Of a stretch of DNA of 64,000 nucleotides, positions 33,660 to 45,375 are shown piece after piece. The translations under genes were made by a program, and so were the position numbers. The stretch covers positions 18,299,381-18,363,380 of the forward strand of contig OY754975.1 in the NCBI GenBank assembly GCA_963576475.1. Direction: 5' to 3'. The first letter of the stretch is position 1, and every line of letters starts with the position of its first letter. The stretch comes from Molanna angustata. Lineage: Eukaryota; Arthropoda; Insecta; Trichoptera; Molannidae. Below the pieces are notes generated by a model, which did not search any database, was not told where the DNA came from, and saw only the letters and a program-made list of their open reading frames with translations.

Positions 33660-33720
33660 TCGGTTCTCTCTGCCAATCTCACGAAGGATTCGTCTTAATG
33701 TTGTATGTATGGCAAATTAA
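33660..33720 (+). mobile_element. RTE-like 3' tail fragment
   Basis: CGGTTCTCTCTGCCAATCTC followed by GAAGGATTCGTC and TTGTATGTATGGC aligns with the RTE 3' end at 47420-47465. Confidence 0.5.
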
Positions 33721-35039
33721 ATTATCTTTTTTTTTTCAACTTCAAAACCTGTCAATCTGGAGGGTCGCAGATTGCAGCAAATGATTGAAGAGGTAAGACG
33801 AAGACGTTGTTGGAGGCCAATGATCAATATAAGCTGTGGAGCCATCGTAGAAATATTTTTTGGTGAATTCATATTATTTTAAGTAGGTTTTAAATATAAT
33901 AAAATTAATAAAAAAATATTACTAGATGTGTCATCTTTCTAGAGTCATCAATCGGAGCAAAAAAAAATAATATTCAACAAGGTTTAAGCCTCCTTTCTAG
34001 AGAAATCGATCGAAGCTTTTGTTCGACTCAAAACTTACATTCAATATAATACTCACAATGAGCAGTACTTCGGTATGAAAGAATACTTTCTGTGTCCCGT
34101 TTTAGTTCACACCACGAAAGAGGTTCGCCAAATTCCTCTAACCGCATCCACACTCCAATCCATCTTAGTCACAGCGAGGAGACACGAGGAAAGTACACGA
34201 CTGACGCCATCGAAACTAAGATCCCTATCTCTTTAAAGATCGGTCACTTTTGGCGAGGTACACCCAGAGCTGATGGCGGCTCGCAATAAATTGTTAGGTC
34301 ATATAATATTTTATTATTTTACTTGTCTGACCGCATAGTGGTCCTTCCTTCTCGCAGAGCTATGCACCACCGTAGGTTCAACAAACTGCATCGCTCATCT
34401 TGAAAGCTCTGCCAAAATGAACGAGAAGTAGAAAAAGTGCATTTCACTTGATGCACGGGTAGGACTACTATCGAGACAAAATTATAATTAATTTTAAATT
34501 ATAATCAATTGTTTATGTAAACTCAAAAAATATGTTCCGAATTAACACTGATGATGCACTTAGGAAAAAAAAGATTAGGTAAAATGTGGTGGTTGTCTTT
34601 TGAATTAAAACATCTAAAAGAAATGAAAATCATTATCGTCCCAAACAAATAGACAAAAAAACAAGCAAATCTCTTACTTTTATAGCAAAAATTACAATTA
34701 ATCATACTGGATAAACCAGATCTTTTATTTTTTTCCTAATTGATACAATTGATCGATATAATAATACACGAAGTAGGTAATGTTTCAAATAGAAGGCGAA
34801 AAACAAACACATGCAGGTTTTAATCAGCCATCGTCAAGTTTTTATTTCGTCTATTTTATTTTTAAATGCTTTTGTTATTTTCTTAAATGTTTATACTTAT
34901 TAACTAATTATAGCCTATTAACTAATTAGCCGATAAGTTTAACTTTGATATATATCATTTTTTTCCCAAAATTTTATTTGTCAAAACATTCAATAATGTA
35001 GCTATTTACGTTGCATAAATATGTAGATTATCAAAAAAA
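33721..35039. other. Unassigned stretch
   Basis: No gene recognised. 34090-34450 is less A+T-rich than its surroundings and has no second copy in the window. GGAGGGTCGCAGATTGCAGC (~33770) may be a LINE tail remnant. Confidence 0.45.
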
Positions 35040-35300
35040 TCTTCTTCTTATTGTTTGTTTAGTAGACCTAGTTGGTCTGTTCTTCAGAAACTATGCATCC
35101 TAGGATGACAAAGTCCAGCTATCCTTCCATCTTTTGGGTGGTCTTCCGGGTAGGCGGCGGCCAGAAGGGATTTCATTCGCCGCTATATATGCAAGTCTAT
35201 CACTGTCCATCCTGGCTACATGGTCCCTCCAATGCCTTGTTCTGGATCTACTTCACCGAACGATGTCCTCTATTCCACATTTTTTTCCTTATTTGAACAT
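35040..35300 (-). pseudogene. LINE C-terminal remnant, group e
   Basis: The reverse complement matches 24885-25110. The minus strand gives a WRDHVARMDSDRL-type sequence with frameshifts, GRRLPGRPPKRW-like sequence, and the CAGACCAACTAGGTCTACTA 3' end. Confidence 0.75.
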
Positions 35301-35394
35301 TGCGAACCCGATCAAAATAATAAAAGCGATAATATAGTTAAAGGTACATTTATGCTAATAACGAAACATTGACTATCAGCCGGAGAGAATCTGG

Positions 35395-35760
35395 ACGTTT
35401 GGCTGCCTACGAAATGTGGTGCTACAGGCGCATGGCTAGGATCCATTGATCAGACCACATTCCAACCGACGTAGTACTGAGCAGAGTCGACGAAACGAGA
35501 CAACTAAAGAGGGTTGCCCAACAACGATCCAAATGGATAGGCCATAACATCGGGCATATGGTTCTGCTTGTTAATATCACCGAGGGAATGTCGGAGGGCA
35601 GAAACTATAGAGGTCGCCCTAAAGACAGTTACATGGACCAGTGATGATGTGCGCTGCAGCAGCTACCAAGAGATGAAGAGGCTGGCAAACTAATAAGATA
35701 TGTAGATCGATAGAGTGCTTGGTGCAAACCAATTCTAGGTTTTGATGATGAAGAAGGAAC
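35395..35760 (+). pseudogene. RTE-like C-terminus, group f copy 1
   Basis: Reads AYEMWCYRRMARIH, stop, SDHIPTDVVLSRVDETRQ, then degraded QRSKWIGH and EGRNYRGRPKDSYMDQ with stops. The MWCYRRM...DHI...VL.RV..TR pattern is characteristic of RTE-type C-termini. A related copy is at 51160-51480. Confidence 0.8.
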
Positions 35761-36274
35761 TATCATAAGAGAAAATATACCAAATATGTTGCAGCCAAAA
35801 TTAGATGGTAACGGTTTATGAAGAAGAAAATTTCTAAAAATGTAGACAATTCACTGGTTTCGTGAAAACAGACTCTAAGCTGATGTATAGATAAGTTTAT
35901 AATAAATTATTGAAGACTCTTTATTAGTATTCCCCAGGTAAGTTTGTATTGCATAGGGACTCAAGTACAGATGGAGTTTGTGTTAGGTGTGTCCACAGAA
36001 GAGAATGCTAACGCACCTACTTTATGTATGGTAACAATCATTTCACATAATTTTGAACCAGAGTGCTATTTTCATTTAAAAAACGCAAGTAGATAGTCAG
36101 ATTTTTAAATCAAGATTAACCAAGTTATGAAATCGTGCTAATACCTAAAAATATTTAATGCCTCTATTATAATGAGATTATAAAGCATAATGCACCTCGC
36201 TCACAAGTTGTTGATAATGTGTTCACTCTATTGCATTAATATTTTGGTGATTTATCTCATGATGAATTCACTAC
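35761..36274. other. Unassigned A+T-rich stretch
   Basis: Nothing recognised. Confidence 0.5.
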
Positions 36275-36495
36275 TGAAGATGTTGTGCGATGGGGAAGAG
36301 CACGAAGATGATTCTGGAGAGATCATGTGGGGAGAGCAGGTCCAGATCGAGTGGTGAGGATAGCAGCGGATAGGGAGATAAAGAATAGCAGACCCCCTGG
36401 AAGACCACCCAAGCGATGGAGGGATAGCTGGACGTCCATCTCATAAGAGTAGGCTCCGAGAACAACAAGACACAATCTTAACTAAAGCGGAGGAA
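36275..36495 (+). pseudogene. LINE C-terminal remnant, group e
   Basis: Reads FWRDHVGRAGPDRVVRIAAD, then NSRPPGRPPKRWRDSWTSIS and a stop, and ends in a GCGGAGGAAGAAGAAG run. Homologous to 24885-25130. Confidence 0.8.
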
Positions 36496-36605
36496 GAAGA
36501 AGATGATGAATTCACTATAAAAAAGTATGATCTTAAACTTGGACTTGACATGTTCAAGCACCCTTGAACCATGATCAAAGCCAATCGACAATTTCTATTA
36601 TCTGA

Positions 36606-37102
36606 GGGGCAAATCTGGGGGACAAATCTGGTCAACAGGCGGAATCAAAACCATCCATGTTTTCCCATATCATGGATATAATTATCTTATGGAGTTCCAT
36701 AATATCTTTAGACGTTTACCCATATCATGGATAAAATTATCTTATGGAGCTCTATAATATCTTAAGATGTTATAGATCTCCATGAGATTATTAGTTATAT
36801 CCATGATATGGGAAAACATGGGTGGTTTTGATTCGTCTGTTAACCAGACTCGCCCCCCTGGTCAAACGGTGAAATCAAAATCCTCATGATTACCCATATC
36901 ATGGATATAACTATCTAATGGAGTTCTTTTACTTCCTAACATATCATAGAAACCCATATGATAATTATATCCATGATAAGGGATATATCCAGAAATACAT
37001 CAATGATAAGGGATAATAATTATATCCATGATATCCATGGTAATAATTTTATCCATGATTCATGAAAGTTTTGATTTTACCATTTGACTAAATTTGCCCT
37101 CC
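36606..37102. mobile_element. Foldback FB1 cluster (copies 4-5)
   Basis: GGGGCAAATCTGG at 36606 is followed by a second start, GACAAATCTGGTC. The left arm's CCCATATCATGGATA block appears twice before the inverted arm closes at CGCCCCCC (36858). A second copy (36859-37102) follows head to tail without its own G-run and ends ATTTGCCCTCC; its right arm has extra CATGATA-type duplications. It looks like a tandem or nested insertion followed by arm duplication. Confidence 0.8.
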
Positions 37103-37859
37103 TGATTTTTCCAATCCAGAGAACCAATGAATAATTTGGGAAATAATTTTGAATAAATATTTCCCCCAACTGAGATAAGAAACAAGAACGCCGCCGGAAC
37201 ATATAATCGGTAAGTTAAACTAAATTATGTCACCAATCAATCGATGTGTTTGAATTTTGAGCTTAAAGTATCGCGTGTTTTTTAGAGAAAAATGGTCATA
37301 CCGATCGTAGAGCGAACTCAGGTTCGAAAGTTGCGTTTGCCTCTTTTTTGTTTGCGAGGGCAATGCCCGGGACCGGCCCTGTCCAGTCGCTACTATTTGC
37401 TAACATTTCCAAAGGGCAACAACTCTTTTTTGTTGCGTTTGTCAAAATAATTTGGAATCACACAAAGCGGCATTACGAATCATTTCATGTTTTATGTATC
37501 GGGAATCGTTATAGACGGAAGTCGAACCGGTTGTGCGATGCATTATTTGACAGACAGCGACATGTTGTTGTCGTGTCGCATCGGTTACAGTTACAGAGAG
37601 CGTTGGAGAAATACGAAAAAAAAAGAAAGAAGTACGTCACCATCGACAGGTTTTGACATAATAAATTCATATTATTATTTATTTATATTTTGAGCATTTT
37701 TATGCTTATCTTTGTACGCAGCCGCCTGGTGATTTCAACCGCACATCACAACTTAATTTTTTGGCCACGATAAAAAAATTTATTAACAACCCGCCTTCAT
37801 ATAATTCTTCATTTCCTCTTTTATGTCATAAGTTTGCAATTTTCTTATTTTATTCTTCT
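37103..37859. other. Unassigned stretch
   Basis: Includes a G+C-richer island (37310-37640) with AATGCCCGGGACCGGCCCTG. No coding motif or second copy recognised. Confidence 0.45.
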
Positions 37860-38310
37860 TCTTCAATGGAGCTACAGCCCATATCGAGCCTTGGCTTCTT
37901 CTATCTTCCGAAGCAACTCTCCAACTGCCCGGCACTTGCAACAGTTGGGAAGCAACCCTTCCACCTACGTCCTCCCATCGCAGCCGCAGTCTTCCAACCT
38001 TTCTTCTTCCATCTGGATATCCACAAAGGACTTTCTTTTGTATTCGCTGTGGTGGCATTCTCTGTACATGTCCGGCACATCTCAATCTGCTCAATGTGAC
38101 ATGCACAGAGAGCCTGGGAGTCTTGTTGATGGCATAGAGCTTATTATTATATCTAATCCTCCAGGCGTCACCATCAGGCACAGGTCCTAGGATTCTACGA
38201 AGTACTCGTCTCTCTCTCAAATGTGTCCAGCATTTCAGCAGATCTGGCTGTAAGTGTCCATGTTTCACATCCATATGTCACAACTGTTCTAATAATTGTC
38301 TTTTACAGTG
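37860..38310 (-). pseudogene. RTE-like C-terminus, group d copy 2
   Basis: The minus strand reads LRERRVLRRILGPVPDGDAW, then RIRYNNKLYAINKTPRLSVH, then RCAGHVQRMPPQRIQKKV and GRRKVGRLRLRWED. One 163-codon frame (38274-37783) is open without interruption. The missing Trp in RL-CAGHV (usually RLRWAGHV) and the lack of an RT domain show a truncated, mutated copy. Confidence 0.85.
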
Positions 38311-38464
38311 TGGTTTTTGTTTTCCTGTGGACACTTCTGGATTTGAACACCGGCAGAAGAGAGGAGAATGGTTCGTTACCCCTACAGTCTTATTTTTCTT
38401 TGAAATTGACTTCATATTGATACGATGGGTTCTAGGTCATGAGCAATGTGAAATGTTTCGGAAT

Positions 38465-38640
38465 TGTGATATGGCTGGTAGCACATAGCACACACACAGA
38501 TACATTGTGATAAAACTTTCAGAATACAATCTCACCATGATACTAGTTGATAATCTGCGATAAAAAAATACCCTTGAAAATTGCGAAATTATAACTGCTC
38601 ACTATATCCCCTTGGGTTAGTGAGAAGTAAAACACGAATT
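38465..38640 (+). repeat. Dispersed repeat H copy
   Basis: ACAGATACATTGTGATAAAA through TATCCCCTTGGGTTAGTGAG matches 24665-24800 closely. Confidence 0.8.
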
Positions 38641-39084
38641 CTAAAGAAAGCCTCAGTAGGTATATCGTTTGAATAAACGGAGTCACAGCCAAAATTAAAA
38701 AGCAATCGATTCTTGTAAAAAAAATTGAATATATTTCTTCAAAATATTAAACCAGCAGATGCGATTTATCTATATTGCTTTATATTTTTATAGCAGACCC
38801 TAAGAGCAATAAACTGTAGAAGTATTATAGGGACAGGTGAAGTAAAATTATTTGGGAACCAAGATAAATATCTAATACCTTCAGTAGCATTAATGGCGCA
38901 ATTAATATCCAATTAAAAACCATTTTGAGCTTGGGTGACGTATTTATGTAAATGCACAAATTTATCAATAATTAAATTTTAATTAATCCAGGCAAAAATA
39001 GTATTAGTGGAATTAATTTTACAGTAATAAAAATATTATTTAATAATTCTAGTATTTTTCAAAATAGCCAATACCAAAAAAAGC

Positions 39085-39280
39085 TCTGTATGGGAATTCA
39101 GGTGGAAGAAGAAATGTTGAAAAACCGCGGCTGCGACGGGAGGATGAAGTTGGAAGGGACGCTTCTCAACTATTGCAAGTGCTGGGCAGTGGAGAGTTGC
39201 TGCAAAAGATAGAAGAAGTTGGAGGCGAAGAATGACGGAAGCCAAGGCTCGATATGGGCTGTAGCGCCTTTGAAGAAGTA
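39085..39280 (+). pseudogene. RTE-like C-terminal tail, group d copy 3
   Basis: GGAAGAAGAAATGTTGAAAA, GACGGAAGCCAAGGCTCGAT and GGGCTGTAGCGCC align with the last ~190 bases of the copies at 37860 and 58640. Coding is frameshifted. Confidence 0.75.
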
Positions 39281-39334
39281 GAAGTAATTTTCAAAAACTG
39301 CTGACGTCTTAGGAAACGAAATTTAACGATTTTG

Positions 39335-39535
39335 TCGGCCTTCGTGGTTCAAGTTAATCGGACTAACTTTTGGGCCGATTCCCGGTAGAGTCATAGTTTT
39401 TATTTGTGTTTTCCGTTTGGTTCTGCGAGACAAGAAGTCTCCAGAATGTGCCAACTTGTTATTGCGTTACTCGAGAAGCAATACAAAATAAATATTCATT
39501 CATACCATCACGCCATATCCCACAATGTGGGGTAA
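39335..39535 (+). mobile_element. SINE family B copy 3, then an RTE tail
   Basis: CGGCCTTCGTGGTTCAAGTT and CCGATTCCCGGTAGAGTCA are the mutated tRNA-like head. The body has GAGACAAGAAGTCTCCAGAA, GTGCCAACTTGTTATTGCG and GAGAAGCAATACAAAATAAA. Right after (39501-39535), CATACCATCACGCCATATCC is a minus-strand RTE 3' tail. Confidence 0.75.
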
Positions 39536-41135
39536 CCGGCGGCAGGCTTACGGGTGTGCGCACCTTATAAAATGGAGCACAACACATGACCTTACATCCA
39601 CACACAAGTCACGTCTCACCTAAAAAGGCACAACATTCAGAACGGGAGGTGAATATCATTGCTGAACTATGTGAGATGTTATTGTTTCCTGTTGTACTTT
39701 CGATTACCCGACTCTTACGGAACACTCGAAAACTATAATACAAAATAGTGGAAGCACTATTCTAAGCCTATTCTATTTTTTTACTAAAACAAGTACCTAG
39801 ATATCTCGACTAACAATTTTGGAATATCACTATGTTTAATTGCAATAAAAATTGAAGAAAAAAAACGGGATACTCGGCTAGAAACGTGGAAGACAGGAAA
39901 CAGGGAGGAGGATTTGTTTGTGTGTGGTCTATTCGCGAGAGTGAGTATATGTAAGAGCGTGAAAGGAAAAAAAACCAAAATAAACAAAGCACAAGTAAAA
40001 AAAACAAGGCAAAAAATAGAAATCGGTATTGAATTATAAAAAAAATAAACTTGTCACAAGAGATTTTAAAAAATGAGAAAAACTACCCCTACCTTGCCAT
40101 ATTTACACAACTATTATTATTATCTCTTTCTTTTGAATTCAAGTCATGACTAAAAACCCAGAACACATATCCAAATTGCTTTCTGATTATACTTGTATAC
40201 ATTTTTGCTATAGGTAATCTAAAGTAATAAAGCAATCAATATGTTAGTGTGTGTGTGTGTGTTTGTCTCACGCCTTTTGAAAAACCAAGAGCATCTAAAA
40301 ATCTAATTTATGTGCGAACGTGTACCAGTATACCTGATGCAGTGTCACGCTAAAAATAATGCGATTAAAATGCTGAATTTTAAAGATATTTCAATAATTA
40401 TTTTTTTCATACAAAATTTTCCAAGTCATATCTGTCAAAAAAGTGTACATTTTGCACGCAAATATCTGTTAGTTTAAAAGTTAGAAGTACGTATTTACAC
40501 GAAAAAAATATATTTTCAAGTATAACTTAGCTTTTAAGTGAAAAACATGGTGAATATTTTGTCTACTTATAATGTTTAACTTATTTTTAAAGTAAGCCTT
40601 TTGTACATAAACGCCGCCATTTTAATATCTTTTCATACAATATTTCATTTTCCCACCGAATGAATATGTTCTTGAAAATAATAAACCTTTAAAGTAAATG
40701 TAATTATGAAATAATAAAATGAAACACAAGACATTACAGCAAGTTTTAAGACATATATTGTAAAAGTCTGTTAATTATTAGTAAAGATATAGGCGTAATA
40801 AAATTGCATAATTTGTTAAAAATATTTGATTTTTCTGACAATTTTCATTTTTATGGCATCGAACAAACCAATGTAGGTACCTACATATTCAAAAAATGTC
40901 TCCATAACATTTGATATTTTTCACATGTTGGAACATGGTAACTATGGTAACGGGCACATTTTGATATTCAAATAAAATTTGTTATAAATCGAATTCGAAT
41001 TAATTTAGAACATCATTGTAGGTAGGTACCTATATACATAATACTTACTACTTAAAAACCAAGAATATACTGATTTTGTATAGGAAAATTATTAAACTAT
41101 TTTAGGTTAACTACAATACACATTCAATATACCTA
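39536..41135. other. Unassigned A+T-rich stretch
   Basis: No gene recognised in 1.6 kb. There is a short (GT)n at 40247-40262. Confidence 0.5.
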
Positions 41136-41875
41136 CAAACTATTTCCTATAGTGAAATTCTTCTTTTTTCTATGTAGACCTTTGGGTGATTTTTTCTACA
41201 AACTATTTCTTGGGGTTTAAATCTTCTTCCTCTTCTTTTGTGAAGTCATTTGGGATAGTTCATAAATAAACTATTTCCTATAGTCTAATTTTTCTTTTTC
41301 ATAATTTATGTAGACCTTGGGTGAGTTTTTATACAAACTATTTCCTATAGTCTAATTCGTCTTCTTCTTCCTTTATGTAGACCTTTTGGTTAGTTTTTAA
41401 ACAAACTATCCTTTAGTCGTTTTCTTATTTTATGTAGATGTTGGGTGAATTTTATATAAAATATTTCCTATAGGTATATTTATTTATTTATTTATTTATA
41501 TAATTTATGTACATGTGTACAAAGGCAGGTTTATTGCCATAAGGCAATTTCTTCCAACCAACCCGAGCAACGTGAAGTCTCTTAGTTAAATTGGTACAGT
41601 ACTAATTATGTGAGAAATAAATTGATAAAAAATAACATAAAAGAGTAAGAAATATAAAAAAAATTACAAAGATAAAAAAATTATAGTTCAATTCATCTTC
41701 TTCTTTTATGAAGACATTTTGGTCAGTTTTTTATATAATACATTTCCTAATGTGTAATTCTTCTATTTCATCTTCTATGTAGACCATTGGGTCAGTTTTT
41801 ATTACAAACTATTTGTTATAGTTTTATACTTCTACTTCTTTTTTTATTTAGTCTTTTGGATTAGTTTTATGTCTA
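41136..41875. repeat. Degenerate ~66-bp tandem array
   Basis: About nine units share ACAAACTATTTCCTATAGTC, a TTCTTCTTCTT run and TATGTAGACCTTTGGGTGAG. Units start near 41136, 41199, 41262, 41330, 41398, 41454, 41735 and 41803. The array is interrupted at 41474-41690 by a LINE end. Confidence 0.85.
41474..41690 (-). mobile_element. CR1-like LINE 3' end inside the array
   Basis: The tail appears as (TTTA)n at 41474-41495 and the hairpin ATTGCCATAAGGCAAT at 41532-41547; the rest matches 23260-23440 reversed. The flanks TTTCCTATAG and TAGTTCAATTC rejoin into a normal array unit when the insert is removed. Confidence 0.9.
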
Positions 41876-41929
41876 ATAGTCTATTGTAACGAAATATTAT
41901 AAACAACATGCATACTTGATGAAAATACA

Positions 41930-42560
41930 TATAAACGAATGGGATGTGACCAACACTAGAATCTTCTCATTACTTTTGTTCAATCAAATTTACACCATTT
42001 ATTATATCATCATATATTGCTTAATTTTCAATAACTACACATTTCATTTTGATGACAATATATAAAAAATCGGGGTTGTGGCCATTGCTGGATCTTCACA
42101 ACGTTTATATTCATATTAAAAACTATTTAACATAGCTTAAGTCTTCTTCTTCTGTAATGTAGACTTATGTGTCAGTTTTAAGTCTATCAGTTTTATTGTG
42201 CAAAACTATAATAAACTATATGCACACTTGACGAAAAATATAAAAACGAATGGGATGGGACCAACACTAGAATATTTTCAGTACTTTTGTTTAATCAATT
42301 TTTAAACCATTTCCCATCATCCAAAATTACTAAATATTTAAAACACATTATTTGCGTTCGATGACAATATATAAAAATAGGGGTTGTGGCCAAATTCAAA
42401 CTCTTTACGACGTTGTCTTTTTATAATAAGTCATATTTAAAATCATTTCCCATAGTCCATGCGTGCAGAAATTGTATGTGCTTATATATAAAAGCAAATG
42501 GATTGTGGCCATCACTTTAAGATTTTACACCGCTTAAACTCAATTAAATTTCAAACTACT
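41930..42560. repeat. Array of degenerate repeat G units
   Basis: Five G-like cores occur at about 41936, 42062, 42247, 42376 and 42494 (GGGATGTGACCAACACTAGA, GGGGTTGTGGCCATTGCTGG and similar). Two long half-units repeat at ~311-bp spacing, so the region is probably a two-fold tandem duplication of a pair of units plus a partial one. Confidence 0.65.
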
Positions 42561-42793
42561 TTTCATACTACGGTTAAAAAAAATTACATATGTGTGACAA
42601 TATTATGTAGGTATATAAACGATTGCTTATTCCTTCACTAATTTACATTCTTGGCCAACGGCGGGACATAAAAGCTAGTATACAATAAAGTTGCCCACAG
42701 CCAAACGTGAGTATAATGAAAGCAGGACCGAATAACTCTGGTCGGAGCTTTTGTTCTAAGTAGGTCAGACAACGGATCTTCTAAGTATCTTCT

Positions 42794-42832
<39 letters not shown>

Positions 42833-43077
42833 GAGGGGGGGGAGGAAGAGAGAGAGAAGCTTGAAATGCACTCGACTATGAAACACGTAACATGGAACTT
42901 CACACTTTTATCCCTAATGATTGTAATTGAACAACTCAACTTTGCAAATTCGTTAGTTTAAAATAAGTTTTATTCAAACAAATATTTATTTACCACTTCG
43001 GGCCAATTAAACTTACATACATAGGTTTCTATATGCGAGAAATAAGCTGTTTGAGGCACTCAACGCAAAACTCAATT
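42561..43077. other. Unassigned stretch with (GA)n
   Basis: No gene recognised. A (GA)n microsatellite with a G-run lies at 42795-42860. Confidence 0.6.
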
Positions 43078-43371
43078 TCACAGTCTTATCTGCGCTTAGT
43101 GACGTCTAAAAGATTAATTAGATTTAGTTTGTTCTAAATACAATATTTTTTAGATACATATGAAATATCTTCAAATCTTTAAATTTCGCTATCACTATCG
43201 ACATTTGGATCTTATGTGTTACATGCAACTAGTTTATTATCTCAAGATACGTCTAAAATATATAACAGCTATCAAAATATGAATCAAATGTTTGTTAATT
43301 ATTGATAATACACTATGACTGTCACTTAAGATTTGATGCGCAGACGTCACTAAGCGCAGATAAGACTGTGA
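43078..43371. mobile_element. 294-bp MITE with 30-bp inverted ends
   Basis: The left end TCACAGTCTTATCTGCGCTT continues AGTGACGTCT, and the right end (43342-43371) is its perfect reverse complement. The interior is A+T-rich and contains the terminal ~50 bases of repeat D (43190-43241, ATCTTATGTGTTACATGCAA). No ORF. Target duplication unclear. Confidence 0.9.
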
Positions 43372-43450
43372 ATCATCGTGGCGCCAAAGGATTAGGAGAG
43401 CCGACCCTACCTAAAGTGGGATAAGGCAAAGAAAAAGAAGAAGATTTGAA
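43372..43450 (+). mobile_element. RTE-like LINE 3' tail
   Basis: GTGGCGCCAAAGGATTAGGA, GAGCCGACCCTACC and GTGGGATAAGGCAAAGAAAA with (GAA)n. This is the style of 3' end seen in lepidopteran RTE-type LINEs. It directly abuts the MITE. Confidence 0.6.
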
Positions 43451-44194
43451 GATATTTCATATAAATTGATTGAATATCATTTGTCAATTATTATTTCAAC
43501 TTAAGTTAGAAGATAAGTTGTTAAAAAAGCGTCGTTTTATGACACCTAATACAATATCATTCCCAAGGCACTATTTAATAATTTATTGTTAGCTCCACGG
43601 AAAAAGTGGGTATTCAAGAAGATCCACGCGTCTTAGAGGGTAGTTTGTTTAAAATACCCACAAAAGTTTATTTATTCCATCAAAAATATTTCGATATATC
43701 TTCAATTGAATTGAGTATGCCAATTTATAAATAAAAATCTTATTGTATATTGAATAATAATAATATAATGTTCAAATTAAGTTATGGGGGTGATCTTTAG
43801 TATTGTTGTTTTAAACAAACCAGTTGGGTTTACTCAAGCCTGTGGAAATCGAATTATGTACTTCTGGGACATCAATATTTGATTGTGTTCCTTTGGAGTT
43901 AGGCAAGTTACCATCATAAAATATTCCTAACATACATTCAAACTAACTATTCCCATAATACCTACCTACTGCTACACCAAATCAAAGGTTTAGGGAAGAT
44001 TTATAACTGATTTGCAATTCAAAATATATTATTATTAAAGTACTAAGATAAGTAGTTTATTTCAACATTTGCGTTTAAATTATCAAAGTGGTTTATTAGC
44101 CGCAAAGATATATTCAACGAAGAGCATATGAAGAAACAACTAGATGAACCTGTAAGAAATGGCATGAAAATCATTTTTTTAATCCACCTACATA
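43451..44194. other. Unassigned A+T-rich stretch
   Basis: Nothing recognised. Upstream LINE sequence may start near 44090. Confidence 0.45.
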
Positions 44195-44823
44195 TGTTCA
44201 AATGATGCAATCAATGCATTTGTTAAAACTTTCAGATAGGCGTAAACTCACCGATTTGTTTTTCTTGTTTAAAATCATTATGCATAGCGTGGACAGCCCT
44301 GAAACACTGATGCGCATCAACTTTCATGTACCGCGTGTGGGTACTCGCGATACTAACCAATTTTATTGTGACAATTCCCGCACACTAGCGCATCACAATT
44401 CTGCACTGAACAGAATTCAGAGGTTGAGCAATGAATATGCTAGTCAATGAATATGGATCTGTTTATAGGCAATATAAATAATCACAGAAATACCCTACAG
44501 GTTAAATTCCACTGATCGTGTTTAGTTTTATTCTTCATTATTCATACCTACTTTACCTATATTGTTTGTTTTGTTCATTTATACCTACTTTCATTTGTTT
44601 TCTGTTTATTATTTTGGTTAAATTTTATTTGTATGTATTTTTATATGTACTTTTTTTTGTAAGTTTTTCTTTGTATTTCTTCTTGCTTTATTTTCATGGT
44701 TTATTGATTGGATATGTTTGTTTTTTATAAATATATTTTCACACATTATGTACTATATTTAATATCTTTTGAATTATTCTTGTAAATGGCAAACGCCGTT
44801 AATAAAATAAATAAATAAATAAA
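44195..44823 (+). mobile_element. LINE C-terminus and 3' UTR
   Basis: The frame 44202-44450 reads LSDRRKLTDLFFLFKIIMHS, then RINFHVPRVGTRDTNQFYCD and HHNSALNRIQRLSNEYAS. This is the RR...DL.FL.K...G...S..L...I.F.VP...TR...F block of Jockey/R1-like ORF2 ends. An A+T-rich 3' UTR follows and ends ACGCCGTTAATAAAATAAAT (~44790-44823). 5'-truncated. Confidence 0.8.
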
Positions 44824-44836
44824 ACTAGGGTCAGAT

Positions 44837-44995
44837 GGGTCGGTGGCAGAGCGGACATTGTAATGACTTAGTATTCCAGTGATGGCGAGTTCAAATCCCA
44901 CCTTAGCTGCCTCGAACGATTTCGTTCGCATATAGCACAAGCATATATGATAAACTTAAAAAACTAATAATATATGTACTATTCACATGGACACA
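44837..44995 (+). mobile_element. tRNA-derived SINE, family A copy 5
   Basis: GGTGGCAGAGCGGACATTGT is a degraded D arm, TAGTATTCCAGTGATGGCGA the anticodon-arm region and GAGTTCAAATCCC the B box, followed by ACGATTTCGTTCGCATATAG and CACAAGCATATATGATAAAC. An extra TAGCTGCCTC is inserted before CGAACGATTT. Confidence 0.8.
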
Positions 44996-45009
44996 TAGAC
45001 ACATTATAC

Positions 45010-45375
45010 ATTTTTTTTATTTTTTTCGATTTATTTTTATTAAAAATACAATTAGGAAGTTACAAATTCAGTTACATATTTGAGCTAGAAGTCAGGTATA
45101 CGTGTACATAAGTGTGTGTATGTGTGTTATTGATAAATATGTAATTGCTAGCGTACGATGAACACCTTACTAGGAAGTCCTGTGCCGAGGTGTTAATTTG
45201 AACAGTTGTGACATAAATAGTAAATTATGTGTAAAGTTCTTGAATTTAATTATACATTAAATTGATGTTGAGAAAAAATTGTGAAAGTTAATTATATTTG
45301 ATTAGGTGTAATTATGTTATTGACCTGATCAGAACCGGTGTTATTTATCCATGCTGTTATGTATTTCTTTTAAAA
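45010..45375 (-). mobile_element. LINE 3' end, family Y copy 2
   Basis: T-rich start (45011-45042), GAACACCTTACTAGGAAGTC, TGTGCCGAGGTGTTAATTTG and AGAACCGGTGTTATTTATCC match 26360-26720. It is truncated before any coding sequence. Confidence 0.75.

Noticed and set aside
37348..37656. GC-richer 102-codon open frame as a gene
   Set aside because: No recognisable motif. An overlapping frame is open as well, so chance or an unknown repeat is as likely.
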